Positions 7,175 through 17,600 of a stretch of DNA of 64,000 nucleotides are shown here, one piece after another; the first letter of the stretch is position 1, and each line of letters starts with the position of its first letter. Below the pieces are notes generated by a model, which did no database searches, was not told the origin of the DNA, and worked only from the letters and a program-made list of their open reading frames with translations. Source of the DNA: IMCC45349 sp047219225 (lineage in GTDB: Bacteria > Bacteroidota > Bacteroidia > Flavobacteriales > Flavobacteriaceae); assembly GCF_047219225.1 (NCBI RefSeq), contig NZ_CP178208.1, positions 310,001 to 374,000 on the forward strand. The letters are read 5' to 3'. The position numbers and the translations under genes were made by a program.

Positions 7175-9580
7175 ATGAGCAAACGTAGAATTAAAAAAGT
7201 AGCAGTAATTGGTTCTGGTATTATGGGAAGTGGCATTGCATGTCATTTTGCCAATATTGGAGTTGACGTATTGCTTTTAGACATTGTTCCTAGAGAACTT
7301 AATGATGCCGAAAAAGCAAAAGGTCTTACCCTTGAAGATAAAGCCGTAAGAAATCGTTTAGTAAACGATTCTCTTAAAGGTGCTTTAAAATCTAAACCCT
7401 CTCCTATCTATCATCAAAAATTTGCAAGTAGAATTACTACTGGAAATTTAGAGGATGATATCGCAAAGGTTAAAGATGTAGATTGGATTATTGAAGTTGT
7501 TGTAGAGCGTTTAGATATCAAGAAAATGGTTTTTGAGAATCTTGAAAAATACAGAACTCCAGGAACCTTAATCACTTCTAACACCTCTGGAATTCCTATC
7601 AAATTTATGAGCGAAGGTCGTAGTGAAGATTTCCAAAAGCACTTCTGTGGAACTCACTTCTTCAATCCTGCACGTTACCTTAAGTTATTTGAAATTATTC
7701 CAGGACCACAAACCTCTCAAGACGTTTTAGATTTCTTAAATGGTTATGGAGAGCAATTCCTAGGAAAAACGTCTGTAATAGCTAAAGATACACCTGCGTT
7801 TATTGGAAATAGAATTGGAATTTTTGGAATTCAATCTCTTTTCCATCAAGTTAAAGAATTAGGACTGACTATAGAGGAAGTTGATAAATTAACAGGACCT
7901 GTTATTGGGCGCCCAAAATCGGCAACCTTCAGAACAGTTGATGTGGTTGGATTAGATACTTTAGTTCATGTTGCAAATGGGATTTATGACAACTGTCCTG
8001 ATGATGAGGCTCATGAATTATTTAAACTCCCAGATTTCATCAACACCATGATGGAAAACAACTGGTTAGGAAGCAAAACGAAGCAAGGGTTCTACAAGAA
8101 AGTTGTTAATGATGGGAAGAAAGAAATCTTATCATTGGATTTAGACACTTTAGAATATCGTTCTAAAAAGAGAGCTTCTTTTGCCACTTTAGAATTAACT
8201 AAAACTGTTGATAAGGTTATCGATAGATTTAAAATTCTAGTTAGTGGAAAAGATAAAGCTGGAGCATTTTATAGAAAGAATTTCGCAGCAATGTTCCAAT
8301 ATGTATCAAACAGAATTCCTGAAATCACTGATGAATTATATAAAATTGATGATGCTATGAAAGCTGGATTTGGTTGGGAACATGGGCCTTTCCAAATTTG
8401 GGATGCTATTGGAGTTGAAAAAGGTATCGAAATTATGAAAGCTGAAGGTTTACAGCCAGCAGCTTGGGTTAATGACATGATTGCTTCAGGAAGTGCTTCG
8501 TTCTATACTGTGGACAATGGTGCAACGTATTATTATGACATTCCATCAAAACAACAAACTAAAAAACCTGGACAAGATGCGTTCATTATTCTAGATAACA
8601 TTAGAAAGTCAAATGAAGTATTTAAAAATTCAGGTGTTGTTATTGAAGATTTAGGCGATGGAATCTTAAACTGTGAATTCCAATCTAAAATGAACACCAT
8701 TGGTGGTGATGTTTTAGCTGGATTAAACAAAGCAGTGGATCTAGCTGAAAAAGACTTTGAAGGTTTAGTCATAGGAAATCAAGGTGCTAACTTCTCTGTA
8801 GGTGCAAATATCGGAATGATTTTTATGATGGCAGTTGAGCAAGAATATGACGAGTTGAACATGGCTATCAAGTACTTCCAAGACACCATGATGCGTATGC
8901 GCTACTCCTCTATTCCAACGGTTGCTGCACCTCACGGAATGACACTTGGAGGTGGATGTGAGTTATCTTTACATGCAGACAAAGTCGTTGCTGCCGCAGA
9001 GACTTATATTGGTTTAGTAGAATTTGGAGTTGGTGTAATTCCTGGTGGTGGAGGTTCTAAAGAAATGACTTTAAGAGCCCAAGATTTATTCCACAAAGGA
9101 GATGTACAATTGAATGTTTTACAAGAGCATTTCTTAACCATTGGTATGGCAAAAGTAGCTACTTCAGCTTATGAAGCTTTTGACACTAACATACTTCAAA
9201 AAGGAAAAGATGTAGTTGTTGTGAATAAAGACAGACAAATTGCAACTGCTAAAGCACATGCCAAATTAATGGCTGATACTGGATATACACAACCTGTAAA
9301 ACGTGATGACATTTTAGTATTAGGTAAACAAGCATTAGGTATGTTCTTGGTAGGAACAGATGCTATGAATGCTTCAAAATACATTTCAGAACACGATCAA
9401 AAAATTGCAAATAAACTAGCCTATGTAATGGCTGGAGGAGATTTATCAGAACCAACAAAAGTTACTGAACAATACTTATTAGATATTGAGCGAGAAGCTT
9501 TCTTAAGTCTATGTACAGAACGTAAGACCTTAGAAAGAATTCAGCATATGTTAAAAACTGGTAAACCGTTAAGAAACTAA
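7175..9580 (+). CDS. fadN: 3-hydroxyacyl-CoA dehydrogenase/enoyl-CoA hydratase
   Basis: This bifunctional beta-oxidation enzyme has 801 residues. The NAD-binding dehydrogenase comes first (VAVIGSGIMGSGIACHFA, about 9-26; second dehydrogenase half about 200-450). The crotonase/enoyl-CoA hydratase domain is at the C-terminal side (about 490-700, with GANFSVGANIG and MTLGGGCELSLHAD). This order is the reverse of E. coli FadB and matches Bacillus FadN (about 790 residues). The enzyme hydrates enoyl-CoA and oxidises 3-hydroxyacyl-CoA. It is followed by fadA after 3 bp. The shared gene order with Bacillus fadNAE supports the symbol. Confidence 0.93.
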   Translation: MSKRRIKKVAVIGSGIMGSGIACHFANIGVDVLLLDIVPRELNDAEKAKGLTLEDKAVRNRLVNDSLKGALKSKPSPIYHQKFASRITTGNLEDDIAKVKDVDWIIEVVVERLDIKKMVFENLEKYRTPGTLITSNTSGIPIKFMSEGRSEDFQKHFCGTHFFNPARYLKLFEIIPGPQTSQDVLDFLNGYGEQFLGKTSVIAKDTPAFIGNRIGIFGIQSLFHQVKELGLTIEEVDKLTGPVIGRPKSATFRTVDVVGLDTLVHVANGIYDNCPDDEAHELFKLPDFINTMMENNWLGSKTKQGFYKKVVNDGKKEILSLDLDTLEYRSKKRASFATLELTKTVDKVIDRFKILVSGKDKAGAFYRKNFAAMFQYVSNRIPEITDELYKIDDAMKAGFGWEHGPFQIWDAIGVEKGIEIMKAEGLQPAAWVNDMIASGSASFYTVDNGATYYYDIPSKQQTKKPGQDAFIILDNIRKSNEVFKNSGVVIEDLGDGILNCEFQSKMNTIGGDVLAGLNKAVDLAEKDFEGLVIGNQGANFSVGANIGMIFMMAVEQEYDELNMAIKYFQDTMMRMRYSSIPTVAAPHGMTLGGGCELSLHADKVVAAAETYIGLVEFGVGVIPGGGGSKEMTLRAQDLFHKGDVQLNVLQEHFLTIGMAKVATSAYEAFDTNILQKGKDVVVVNKDRQIATAKAHAKLMADTGYTQPVKRDDILVLGKQALGMFLVGTDAMNASKYISEHDQKIANKLAYVMAGGDLSEPTKVTEQYLLDIEREAFLSLCTERKTLERIQHMLKTGKPLRN

Positions 9581-9583
9581 AAG

Positions 9584-10774
9584 ATGAAAACAGCATATAT
9601 AGTAAAAGGATATAGAACAGCCGTAGGAAAGTCTAAAAAAGGTGTGTTCAGATTTAAAAGAGCTGACGAATTAGCTGCTGAAACCATCAAATATATGATG
9701 GGAAAATTACCAGAGTTTGATGTAAAACGAATTGATGATGTTATAGTTGGTAATGCAATGCCAGAAGGTTCACAAGGATTAAACATGGCAAGAATCATTT
9801 CTTTAATAGGATTAGATTCTGTAGATGTTCCTGGAGTAACTGTAAACCGTTTTTGTTCTTCTGGATTAGAAACAATTGGAATGGCAGTTGCTAAAATCCA
9901 ATCAGGAATGGCAGAATGTATCATTGCAGGAGGAACTGAAAGTATGAGTTCTGTGCCAATGACAGGATTTAAACCAGAATTAAATTACGATTTAGTAAAC
10001 GCTGGTCACGAAGACTATTATTGGGGAATGGGAAATACAGCAGAAGCTGTTGCTCAACAATATAATATTTCAAGAGAAGATCAAGATAAATTTGCTTACG
10101 AATCACACATGAAAGCTTTAAAAGCTTTAGATAGTGACCGTTTTCAAGACCAAATTGCTCCAGTTAATGTAGAAGAAACATACATTGATGCTAAAGGTAA
10201 ACGTGCTACTAGAAGTTATACAGTTACCAAAGACGAAGGTCCTCGTAGAGGTACTAGTGTTGAAGCTTTAGCAAAATTACGTCCAGTTTTTGCTGCTAAT
10301 GGTTCAGTAACAGCAGGAAACTCATCGCAAACTAGTGATGGCGCTGCGTTTGTCATGGTTATGAGTGAAGATATGGTCAAAGAATTGGGTATTGAACCTG
10401 AAGCAAGATTAGTAAGTTATGCTGCTGCTGGTGTTCCTCCTAAAATTATGGGGATTGGACCTGTAGCTGCAGTTCCAAAAGCCTTAAAACAAGCAGGTTT
10501 ACAACAAAATAACGTAGAGCTTATTGAGTTAAATGAAGCGTTTGCTTCTCAATCTTTAGCAGTAATTAGAGAATTAGATTTAAATCCAGATATCATTAAT
10601 GTTAATGGTGGCGCAATTGCACTTGGACATCCACTGGGTTGTACTGGAGGGAAACTGTCAGTACAATTATTTGATGAAATGCGTAAACGTAATATGCAAG
10701 GAAAATATGGCATGGTTACCATGTGCGTTGGTACTGGACAAGGTGCTGCAGGAATTTTTGAATTTTTAAACTAA
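9584..10774 (+). CDS. fadA: acetyl-CoA C-acyltransferase (3-ketoacyl-CoA thiolase)
   Basis: This 396-residue thiolase carries out the final cleavage of beta-oxidation. The nucleophilic Cys is C91 in VNRFCSSGLETIG. The His motif is GGAIALGHPLGCTGG, and the second active-site Cys is in MCVGTGQGAAG near the C-terminus. Full length with all thiolase motifs. It starts 3 bp after fadN and precedes fadE by 25 bp, so it is co-transcribed. Confidence 0.94.
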   Translation: MKTAYIVKGYRTAVGKSKKGVFRFKRADELAAETIKYMMGKLPEFDVKRIDDVIVGNAMPEGSQGLNMARIISLIGLDSVDVPGVTVNRFCSSGLETIGMAVAKIQSGMAECIIAGGTESMSSVPMTGFKPELNYDLVNAGHEDYYWGMGNTAEAVAQQYNISREDQDKFAYESHMKALKALDSDRFQDQIAPVNVEETYIDAKGKRATRSYTVTKDEGPRRGTSVEALAKLRPVFAANGSVTAGNSSQTSDGAAFVMVMSEDMVKELGIEPEARLVSYAAAGVPPKIMGIGPVAAVPKALKQAGLQQNNVELIELNEAFASQSLAVIRELDLNPDIINVNGGAIALGHPLGCTGGKLSVQLFDEMRKRNMQGKYGMVTMCVGTGQGAAGIFEFLN

Positions 10775-10799
10775 AAGAAACACCCAAACACATAAAGCA

Positions 10800-12602
10800 A
10801 TGGAAACAAAAGAAAAAGAACTATTAAGAGGAGGACAATTCCTTGTAAAAGAAACGAAATGTGAAGACGTTTTTACTCCTGAAGATTTTTCAGAAGAGCA
10901 AAATATGATGAAAGATGCTGTAATGGAGTTTAATGATCGTGAGATTATTGCACATCGTGAACGTTTCGAAAAGAAAGATTACGCTTATACTGAAGAAGTA
11001 ATGCGTAAAGCTGGAGAGTTAGGGTTTTTAAGCGTTGCTGTTCCAGAAGCTTATGGTGGAATGGACATGGGCTTTGTTTCTACTATGTTGGTATGTGACT
11101 ATATTTCTAGTGGTACAGGTTCATTTAGTACTGCTTTTGGAGCTCATACAGGAATTGGGACTATGCCAATTACACTATATGGAACCGAAGAACAAAAACA
11201 AAAATATGTAACAAAATTAGCTTCTGGAGAATGGTTTGGAGCTTACTGTTTAACCGAACCTGGAGCTGGTAGTGATGCTAATTCAGGTAAAACCACAGCA
11301 GCTCTTACCGAAGATGGAAAACACTATGTAATCAACGGTCAAAAAATGTGGATCTCAAATGCTGGATTTGCAAACCTATTAATTGTTTTTGCTCGTATAG
11401 AAGATGACAAAAACATAACTGGTTTTATAGTAGAAAACAATCCTGAAAACGGTATTACTTTAGGTGAAGAAGAAGATAAACTAGGAATTCATGCTTCTTC
11501 AACACGTCAAGTCTTTTTCAATGATACTAAAGTGCCTGTTGAAAATATGTTGGCACAAAGAGGTGAAGGTTTTAAAATAGCCATGAATGCCTTAAACGTT
11601 GGTCGTATTAAATTAGCTGCTGCTTGTTTAGACTCACAAAGACGTATAACTAGTTATGCTACAGAATATGCTACAGCTAGAAAACAATTCAAAACACCTA
11701 TTTCTGAGTTTGGTGCTATTAAGTATAAATTAGCTGAAATGGCCACTAATACGTATGTAGGTGAATCTGCTTCATACAGGACAGCAAAAAACATTGAAGA
11801 TCGTATTGAGTTACGTCAAGCTGCTGGAAACTCGCATCAAGAAGCAGAACTTAAAGGTGTTGAAGAATATGCTATTGAGTGCTCAATCTTAAAGGTTGCA
11901 GTATCTGAAGATGTGCAAGACTGTGCAGATGAAGGTATCCAGATTTTTGGAGGAATGGGATTCTCTAAAGAAACACCAATGGAAGCAGCTTGGAGAGATG
12001 CTCGTATTGCTAGGATTTATGAAGGGACAAACGAAATTAACAGAATGCTTTCTGTTGGTATGTTAGTTAAAAAAGCTATGAAAGGTCATGTAGACTTACT
12101 AGGTCCTGCCATGGCTGTTCAAGAAGAATTAATGGGAATTCCTTCATTTGACACTCCAGATTATTCAGAACTATTTTCTGAAGAAAAAGAAATGATTGCA
12201 AAACTTAAGAAAGTTTTCTTAATGGTTGCTGGAGCTGGAGTTCAAAAATATGGACCTCAATTAGAAGAACACCAACAGCTATTAATGGCTGCTTCAAACA
12301 TCTTAATAGAGATTTATATGGCAGAATCGGCAATATTAAGAACTGAGAAAAATGCAAAACGTTTTGGAGAAGACTCTCAAAAACATCAAATAGCAATGGC
12401 ACAATTGTATTTATACAATGCTGTTGATATCGTAATTAAAAATGCTAAAGAAGGTATTGTATCCTTTGCAGAAGGTGATGAACAACGCATGATGCTTATG
12501 GGATTAAAACGATTTACAAAATATACAAATCAGCCAAACGTAGTAGCATTACGTACTACAATTGCTGACAAAGTTGCATCTGAAAACAAATATTGTTTTT
12601 AA
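10800..12602 (+). CDS. fadE: acyl-CoA dehydrogenase, long (FadE type)
   Basis: This 600-residue FAD enzyme introduces the first double bond in acyl-CoA. An N-terminal alpha domain is followed by the FAD/substrate motif AYCLTEPGAGSDANS (about 152-166), a beta domain with MWISNAGFANLL, and the catalytic Glu in IYEGTNEINRM (about 413). About 150 extra C-terminal residues place it with the larger acyl-CoA dehydrogenases such as Bacillus FadE and VLCAD rather than the 380-residue short forms. It is the last gene of the marR-fadNAE operon; a strong terminator follows. Confidence 0.93.
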   Translation: METKEKELLRGGQFLVKETKCEDVFTPEDFSEEQNMMKDAVMEFNDREIIAHRERFEKKDYAYTEEVMRKAGELGFLSVAVPEAYGGMDMGFVSTMLVCDYISSGTGSFSTAFGAHTGIGTMPITLYGTEEQKQKYVTKLASGEWFGAYCLTEPGAGSDANSGKTTAALTEDGKHYVINGQKMWISNAGFANLLIVFARIEDDKNITGFIVENNPENGITLGEEEDKLGIHASSTRQVFFNDTKVPVENMLAQRGEGFKIAMNALNVGRIKLAAACLDSQRRITSYATEYATARKQFKTPISEFGAIKYKLAEMATNTYVGESASYRTAKNIEDRIELRQAAGNSHQEAELKGVEEYAIECSILKVAVSEDVQDCADEGIQIFGGMGFSKETPMEAAWRDARIARIYEGTNEINRMLSVGMLVKKAMKGHVDLLGPAMAVQEELMGIPSFDTPDYSELFSEEKEMIAKLKKVFLMVAGAGVQKYGPQLEEHQQLLMAASNILIEIYMAESAILRTEKNAKRFGEDSQKHQIAMAQLYLYNAVDIVIKNAKEGIVSFAEGDEQRMMLMGLKRFTKYTNQPNVVALRTTIADKVASENKYCF

Positions 12603-12632
12603 GCAAATATTTTTAGTTTAGTTAGGTAAAAG

Positions 12633-12660
12633 ACGTCTCAATTTTTGAGACGTTTTTTTT
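12633..12660 (+). terminator. intrinsic terminator of the fad operon
   Basis: ACGTCTCA (12633-12640) pairs with TGAGACGT (12646-12653) around a 5-nt loop, followed by seven T. Confidence 0.88.
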
Positions 12661-12700
12661 TACATTCTTATTCCATAACTTTAAAGCATAATTTCTACCA

Positions 12701-14002
12701 ATGAAAAAACTATTTACACTTTTTTGCTTAAGTTTATTTACACTAAGTTTTGCACAACCAAACACAGAAGTCTTTTTATTTGACCTAAACACAGAGAAAG
12801 GTGTGTTTGAATTGTCTAACTTCAAAAACATCTCAAATAATGAAGGCTACGATAACCAACCTTCTTTTTTAAACAACCATACTATTTTATATGCTGGTAC
12901 TCGTAAAGGACAAACAGATATTGTCAAGTACAATACAAAATATGATTCAAGTATTTACGTAAATCATACTGAAGGAAGCGAATATTCTCCCTTAAAAATT
13001 CCTGGAGAAAAAGCTGCTTCTGCAATTAGACTTGAAAAAGACGGTAAACAAGCATTATATAAGTACAATTTAAGAAATGGAGAATCTGAATTACTTATAG
13101 AAGATATTATTATAGGATATCATGTGTGGCATAATGAAAAAATATTAATATCATCTGTTTTGGAAGATTCTAAACTAGCATTGTACAGTACTAACTTAGA
13201 ACAAAAAAAGAACTATAAGTTTCATTCAAACATAGGAAGATCTTTACATAAAATTCCAAATACAGATTTAGTAAGTTTCATAAATAAAGAGGATGATAGC
13301 GTATGGAAAATTCACTCTGTTAATCCAACTACTGGTGACACAAAAGCTATTGTAGCTACATTACCTAAAGCTGAAGATATGTGTTGGCTGCCAAATGGTA
13401 CCATTTTAGTGGGACACGAAAATAAACTTTATACATTTACTCCAAATAAAAGTGTGGACTGGGTAGAGGTAGCTACACTAGATACTTATAACATTACAAA
13501 CATTACTCGAGTTTCGGTAAGTCCAGATGGTAAAAAACTTGCTGTAGTTGGTGAATTAGGTAAGACGAAAATTATTGAAGAATCATCTAATAAACCTCTA
13601 GAACCAAAACTAGAAAACATAGCTTGGATAGCTGGAAACTGGAAAGGTGAAGCTTTTGGTGGTCAAACCGAAGAAAATTGGAGCCAACCTTCAGGTGGTT
13701 CAATGATGGCTACTTTTAAACTTATTAAAGATGGAAAGATTTCTTTTTATGAAATTGAAATTATACGAGAAATCGAAAACACATTAATCTTACAACTAAA
13801 ACATTTTAATAGCGAATTAAAAGGTTGGGAATCTAAAGATGACACTGTAGATTTTCCACTAAAAGAAATCACTAAAAACAAAGTCGTTTTTGAAGGCATG
13901 ACTTTTGAAAGAATTAGTGACAAAGAAATGAATGTTTATGTTGATATGCATAAAAAGGATGGCACAGTAGAAGTGATAAAATTTAATTACCTGAAAGACT
14001 AA
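12701..14002 (+). CDS. secreted beta-propeller protein with DUF6265 domain
   Basis: This 433-residue protein has a cleavable signal peptide ending around SLSFAQ (residue 19). Residues about 40-290 hold WD40/PD40-like blades (for example DNQPSFLNNHTILYAGTRKG and VSVSPDGKKLAVVGELG), expected to form a propeller. The last 130 residues begin IAWIAGNWKGEAFGG and match the DUF6265 lipocalin-like fold. The biochemical function is unknown. It is 2 bp upstream of the YdeI-like gene, so both are probably on one transcript. TAACTTTA in the upstream gap is a 7/8 match to the -7 consensus. Confidence 0.75.
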   Translation: MKKLFTLFCLSLFTLSFAQPNTEVFLFDLNTEKGVFELSNFKNISNNEGYDNQPSFLNNHTILYAGTRKGQTDIVKYNTKYDSSIYVNHTEGSEYSPLKIPGEKAASAIRLEKDGKQALYKYNLRNGESELLIEDIIIGYHVWHNEKILISSVLEDSKLALYSTNLEQKKNYKFHSNIGRSLHKIPNTDLVSFINKEDDSVWKIHSVNPTTGDTKAIVATLPKAEDMCWLPNGTILVGHENKLYTFTPNKSVDWVEVATLDTYNITNITRVSVSPDGKKLAVVGELGKTKIIEESSNKPLEPKLENIAWIAGNWKGEAFGGQTEENWSQPSGGSMMATFKLIKDGKISFYEIEIIREIENTLILQLKHFNSELKGWESKDDTVDFPLKEITKNKVVFEGMTFERISDKEMNVYVDMHKKDGTVEVIKFNYLKD

Positions 14003-14004
14003 AG

Positions 14005-14574
14005 ATGTCTGAAAAACCAGAATTATTTTTTGAACGTGATACAGATTGGTACGATTGGTTACAGCAAAACCATAATTCGTCCAAAGGAGTATATCTCATC
14101 TTTTATAAATTAGAATTAAAAGTTCCAACAATGCGTTGGGAAGAAGCCGTAAAAGTTGCTCTTTGCTTTGGTTGGATAGACTCTACAGTAAAAAGCTTAG
14201 GAAATGGGAAACGCCGTCAATATTTTTGTCCTCGTAAACCTAAAAGTGTGTGGAGTGCATTAAACAAAAAATATATAATCCAACTTTTAGAAAGTAATTT
14301 AATGCATGAAAGCGGTTTACTAAAAATTGAATCAGCTAAAAAAGATGGTAGCTGGAATGCCTTAGATGATGTTGAAAATTTAGTTATTCCAAAAGATTTA
14401 CAAGAAGCTTTCAGTAAAAACACCCTAGCCTTTAAAAATTATAATGCATTTGCACGTAGCTATAAAAAATCTTATTTATACTGGCTCAATCAAGCAAAAC
14501 GTGAAGCTACAAGGCTAGATCGTATAGAGAAAATCATCATGTATTGTGCTAATAATCAAAAGACACCCAATTAA
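14005..14574 (+). CDS. YdeI/OmpD-associated family protein
   Basis: This 189-residue cytoplasmic protein resembles the bacteriocin-protection YdeI/OmdA family. The typical opening is FERDTDWYDWLQQNH, then MRWEEAVKVALCFGWIDS (about 47-64) and a basic stretch RRQYFCPRKPKSVWSALN. The last third is a helical tail with KSYLYWLNQAKREATRLDRI. Relatives are linked to stress or bacteriocin tolerance in other bacteria, but the mechanism is not settled. There is no signal peptide, unlike the gene just upstream. It starts 2 bp after that gene's stop. Confidence 0.8.
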   Translation: MSEKPELFFERDTDWYDWLQQNHNSSKGVYLIFYKLELKVPTMRWEEAVKVALCFGWIDSTVKSLGNGKRRQYFCPRKPKSVWSALNKKYIIQLLESNLMHESGLLKIESAKKDGSWNALDDVENLVIPKDLQEAFSKNTLAFKNYNAFARSYKKSYLYWLNQAKREATRLDRIEKIIMYCANNQKTPN

Positions 14575-14667
14575 CAATTACTCAGTCATTTCCTTAACAT
14601 CTTATTAAGAAAATTAATACTTGGGTTTTTATTACCTTTAAACTTTACAACTAACAACCAAAATAAG

Positions 14668-17600
14668 ATGAAAAAAATCTTTTCTCTGGTGATGCTTTTT
14701 TGCATTACAATTCTTTCCGCTCAGGAATTTTCAATGGACTTAGTAAAAAACATGAAGCCTCGTAACATTGGTCCTGGAGGTATGTCTGGTCGTGTTACAG
14801 CGATAGATGTTGTTTTAAATAACCCTGATATCATGTATGCTGGAACTGCTTCTGGTGGATTATGGAAATCTACTTCTGGAGGTATTAAATGGGAACCAAT
14901 TTTTGAAAAAGAAGTAACAGCATCAATAGGTTCTGTAGCAATTCAGCAGTCAAACCCTAGTGTTATTTGGGTTGGTACTGGAGAAGGTAATCCTCGAAAT
15001 AGTCTTAATGGTGGTTACGGTATTTACAAATCGTTAGATGGTGGAAATACATGGGAAGCTATGGGGCTACAAAAAACACGTCATATTCATCGTGTTATTA
15101 TTGACCCTACAAATCCAGATATTGTTTATGCAGCTGCTATAGGCTCTCCTTGGGGAGAGCATCCAGAACGTGGTGTATATAAAACTACGGATGGAGGTAA
15201 AACTTGGAATCAAATTTTATTTGCTAATAATAAAACTGGTGCTGCCGAATTAATTATGGATCCAACAAATCCTAACAAATTAATTGCAGCCATGTGGGAA
15301 CACAAGCGTGACCCTTGGTTTTTTAATTCTGGCGGTGAAGGTTCTGGTTTACATATTACACATGATGGTGGTAAAACTTGGAAAAAAATAACAAATGAAG
15401 ATGGATTTCCTAAAGGAAATTTAGGACGTATTGGTGTCGCTATTGCTCCTAATAAACCAAACGTGGTATATGCCTTAGTAGAATCTAAAAAAAATGCACT
15501 TTATAAAAGTACTGATGGTGGTTTAAAATGGAGAAAAGTTAACGATAACATGAGAGAAATTGGTAATAGACCTTTCTATTATGGTGAAATTTATGTTGAT
15601 CCTCAAAATGAAAATCGTTTGTATACAATTTTTACTTATGTAAATGTAAGTGAAGATGGAGGCAATAGTTTTAATCAATTAATGCCAGCTTATGGAGTTG
15701 ATAACGGTGTTCATCCCGATCATCATGCCTGGTGGATTCATCCTAACAATGGACAATTTATGATAGATGGAAATGATGGTGGATTAAACATCACAAAAGA
15801 TGGTGGTAAAACTTGGCGTTTTATAGGAAATCTTCCCGTAGCACAGTTCTATCATATTAATGTAGATAATGAATATCCATACAATGTATATGGAGGTATG
15901 CAAGATAATGGTTCTTGGAGAGGTCCTGCTTATGTATGGAGAGATCAAGGTATTCGTAATTCTTATTGGCAAGAAATAAGCTTTGGTGACGGTTTTGATG
16001 TTGTACCTGATAAAGACGATTCTCGCTATGGATGGACAATGAGTCAACAAGGATTTGTAAGTCGTTACGATTGGCAGACAGGAAATAATTATATGGTAAG
16101 ACCTACACATCCTAAAGCTGATGTACAATTACGCTTTAACTGGAACTCTGCTATAAACATAGACCCTAATAGTAATAGCACTATTTATTTTGGAAGTCAG
16201 TTTGTTCATAAATCTACAGATAAAGGAGAAACCTGGACAATTATTTCTCCAGACTTAACAACTAACAACCCAGACAAATTAAAACAAAGTGAAAGTGGTG
16301 GTTTAACAATGGATGCTACTGGAGCAGAAAATCACTGTACTATTTTAGTAATAGAGCCTTCAACTGTAGAAAAAGACATGCTTTGGGTTGGTACTGATGA
16401 TGGACGTGTACATTATACTCAAAATGGTGGTTCTACTTGGACTGAGGTTACTCAAAACATTAAAGGTTTACCTGAAGGTAGTTGGATACCTCAAATTAAA
16501 GCTTCAAACAAAAACAAAGGAGAGGCTTTATTAATAGCAAATGACTACAGACGTTTTAACTACATTCCTTATGCATATAGAACCAAAGATTATGGGAAAA
16601 CTTGGGAACGTATTGTAGATAGCAATGATGTTGAAAGTTATACATTATCAATAGTTGAAGATATTGAAGAACCTAACCTATTATTCTTAGGAACAGATGA
16701 TGGTTTATACATATCAATAAATGCTGGAGAGAAATGGACAAAATGGACCGAAGGATTCCCTACAGTTTCAATAAAAGATTTAGTTATTCAACCTCGTGAA
16801 CACGATTTAGTTATTGGAACTTTTGGACGTGCTGCTTGGGTTTTAGATGATATTAGACCTTTAAGAGCTATGGCTAAGAATAACGCTACACTAAACCAAA
16901 AGCTAGAGTTATTCTCACCTCCTACTGCATACCAAGCAGCTTATCAACAACCAACAGGAAGTAGATTTGGTGGAGACGCTTTATACAATGGAGAAAACAA
17001 AAATTATGGTGCAATTATGTCTTATTATGTAAAAATTGATAAGAAAAAAGATAAAGCTCCAAAAGAAGAGGAAACTTCAAAAAAGAAGAAAAAGAAGAAG
17101 AAAACTAAAAAAGAGGTCACTAACCAATCAGATAACAAAACTGAAACCAAAACAGTTAAATGGGATTCTTTATCTATGAATATTTATGATGGAGATCGCT
17201 TAATTAGAACTCTAAAACGTAAAGCTCCAAAAGAGTCTGGTGTATACAAATGGACTTGGTATATGGACGAAAAAGGTGGTGATAGACCATCTAGAAGAAT
17301 TAGAACAAGACGTAGTGAACCAGGAGGTGTTGGTGTAAAACCAGGTACATATAAAGTAGTTATGAGTTTTGGTGATCAAACTTCTGAAGAAATGATAACT
17401 GTTAAATCTGACCCTCGTATCGATGTGTCAATGAATTCAATAAATGAAGTTTACACAGCTTCAAAACAATTACAAGATATGAGGCAAACTGCAGCTGATG
17501 CAGTTAAACAATTAGTAGAAAGCAAAACAATTGCTTCAAACTACAGTAAAAAACTTTCTAAGTTAGATAAAGAAAAGTACAAGGAAAACATTAAAGCTTC

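Noticed and set aside
9577..9924. Open 115-codon frame opposite fadA
   Set aside because: It lies entirely within a conserved thiolase gene, lacks recognisable domains and has the composition of an antisense shadow.
13990..14580. YdeI-like gene as part of a bacteriocin immunity cassette
   Set aside because: No bacteriocin, transporter or immunity neighbour is present; only the family name suggests it.
15784..16128. Open 114-codon frame opposite the Asp-box gene
   Set aside because: It overlaps a clear coding sequence of a large family and shows no motif or ribosome binding site.
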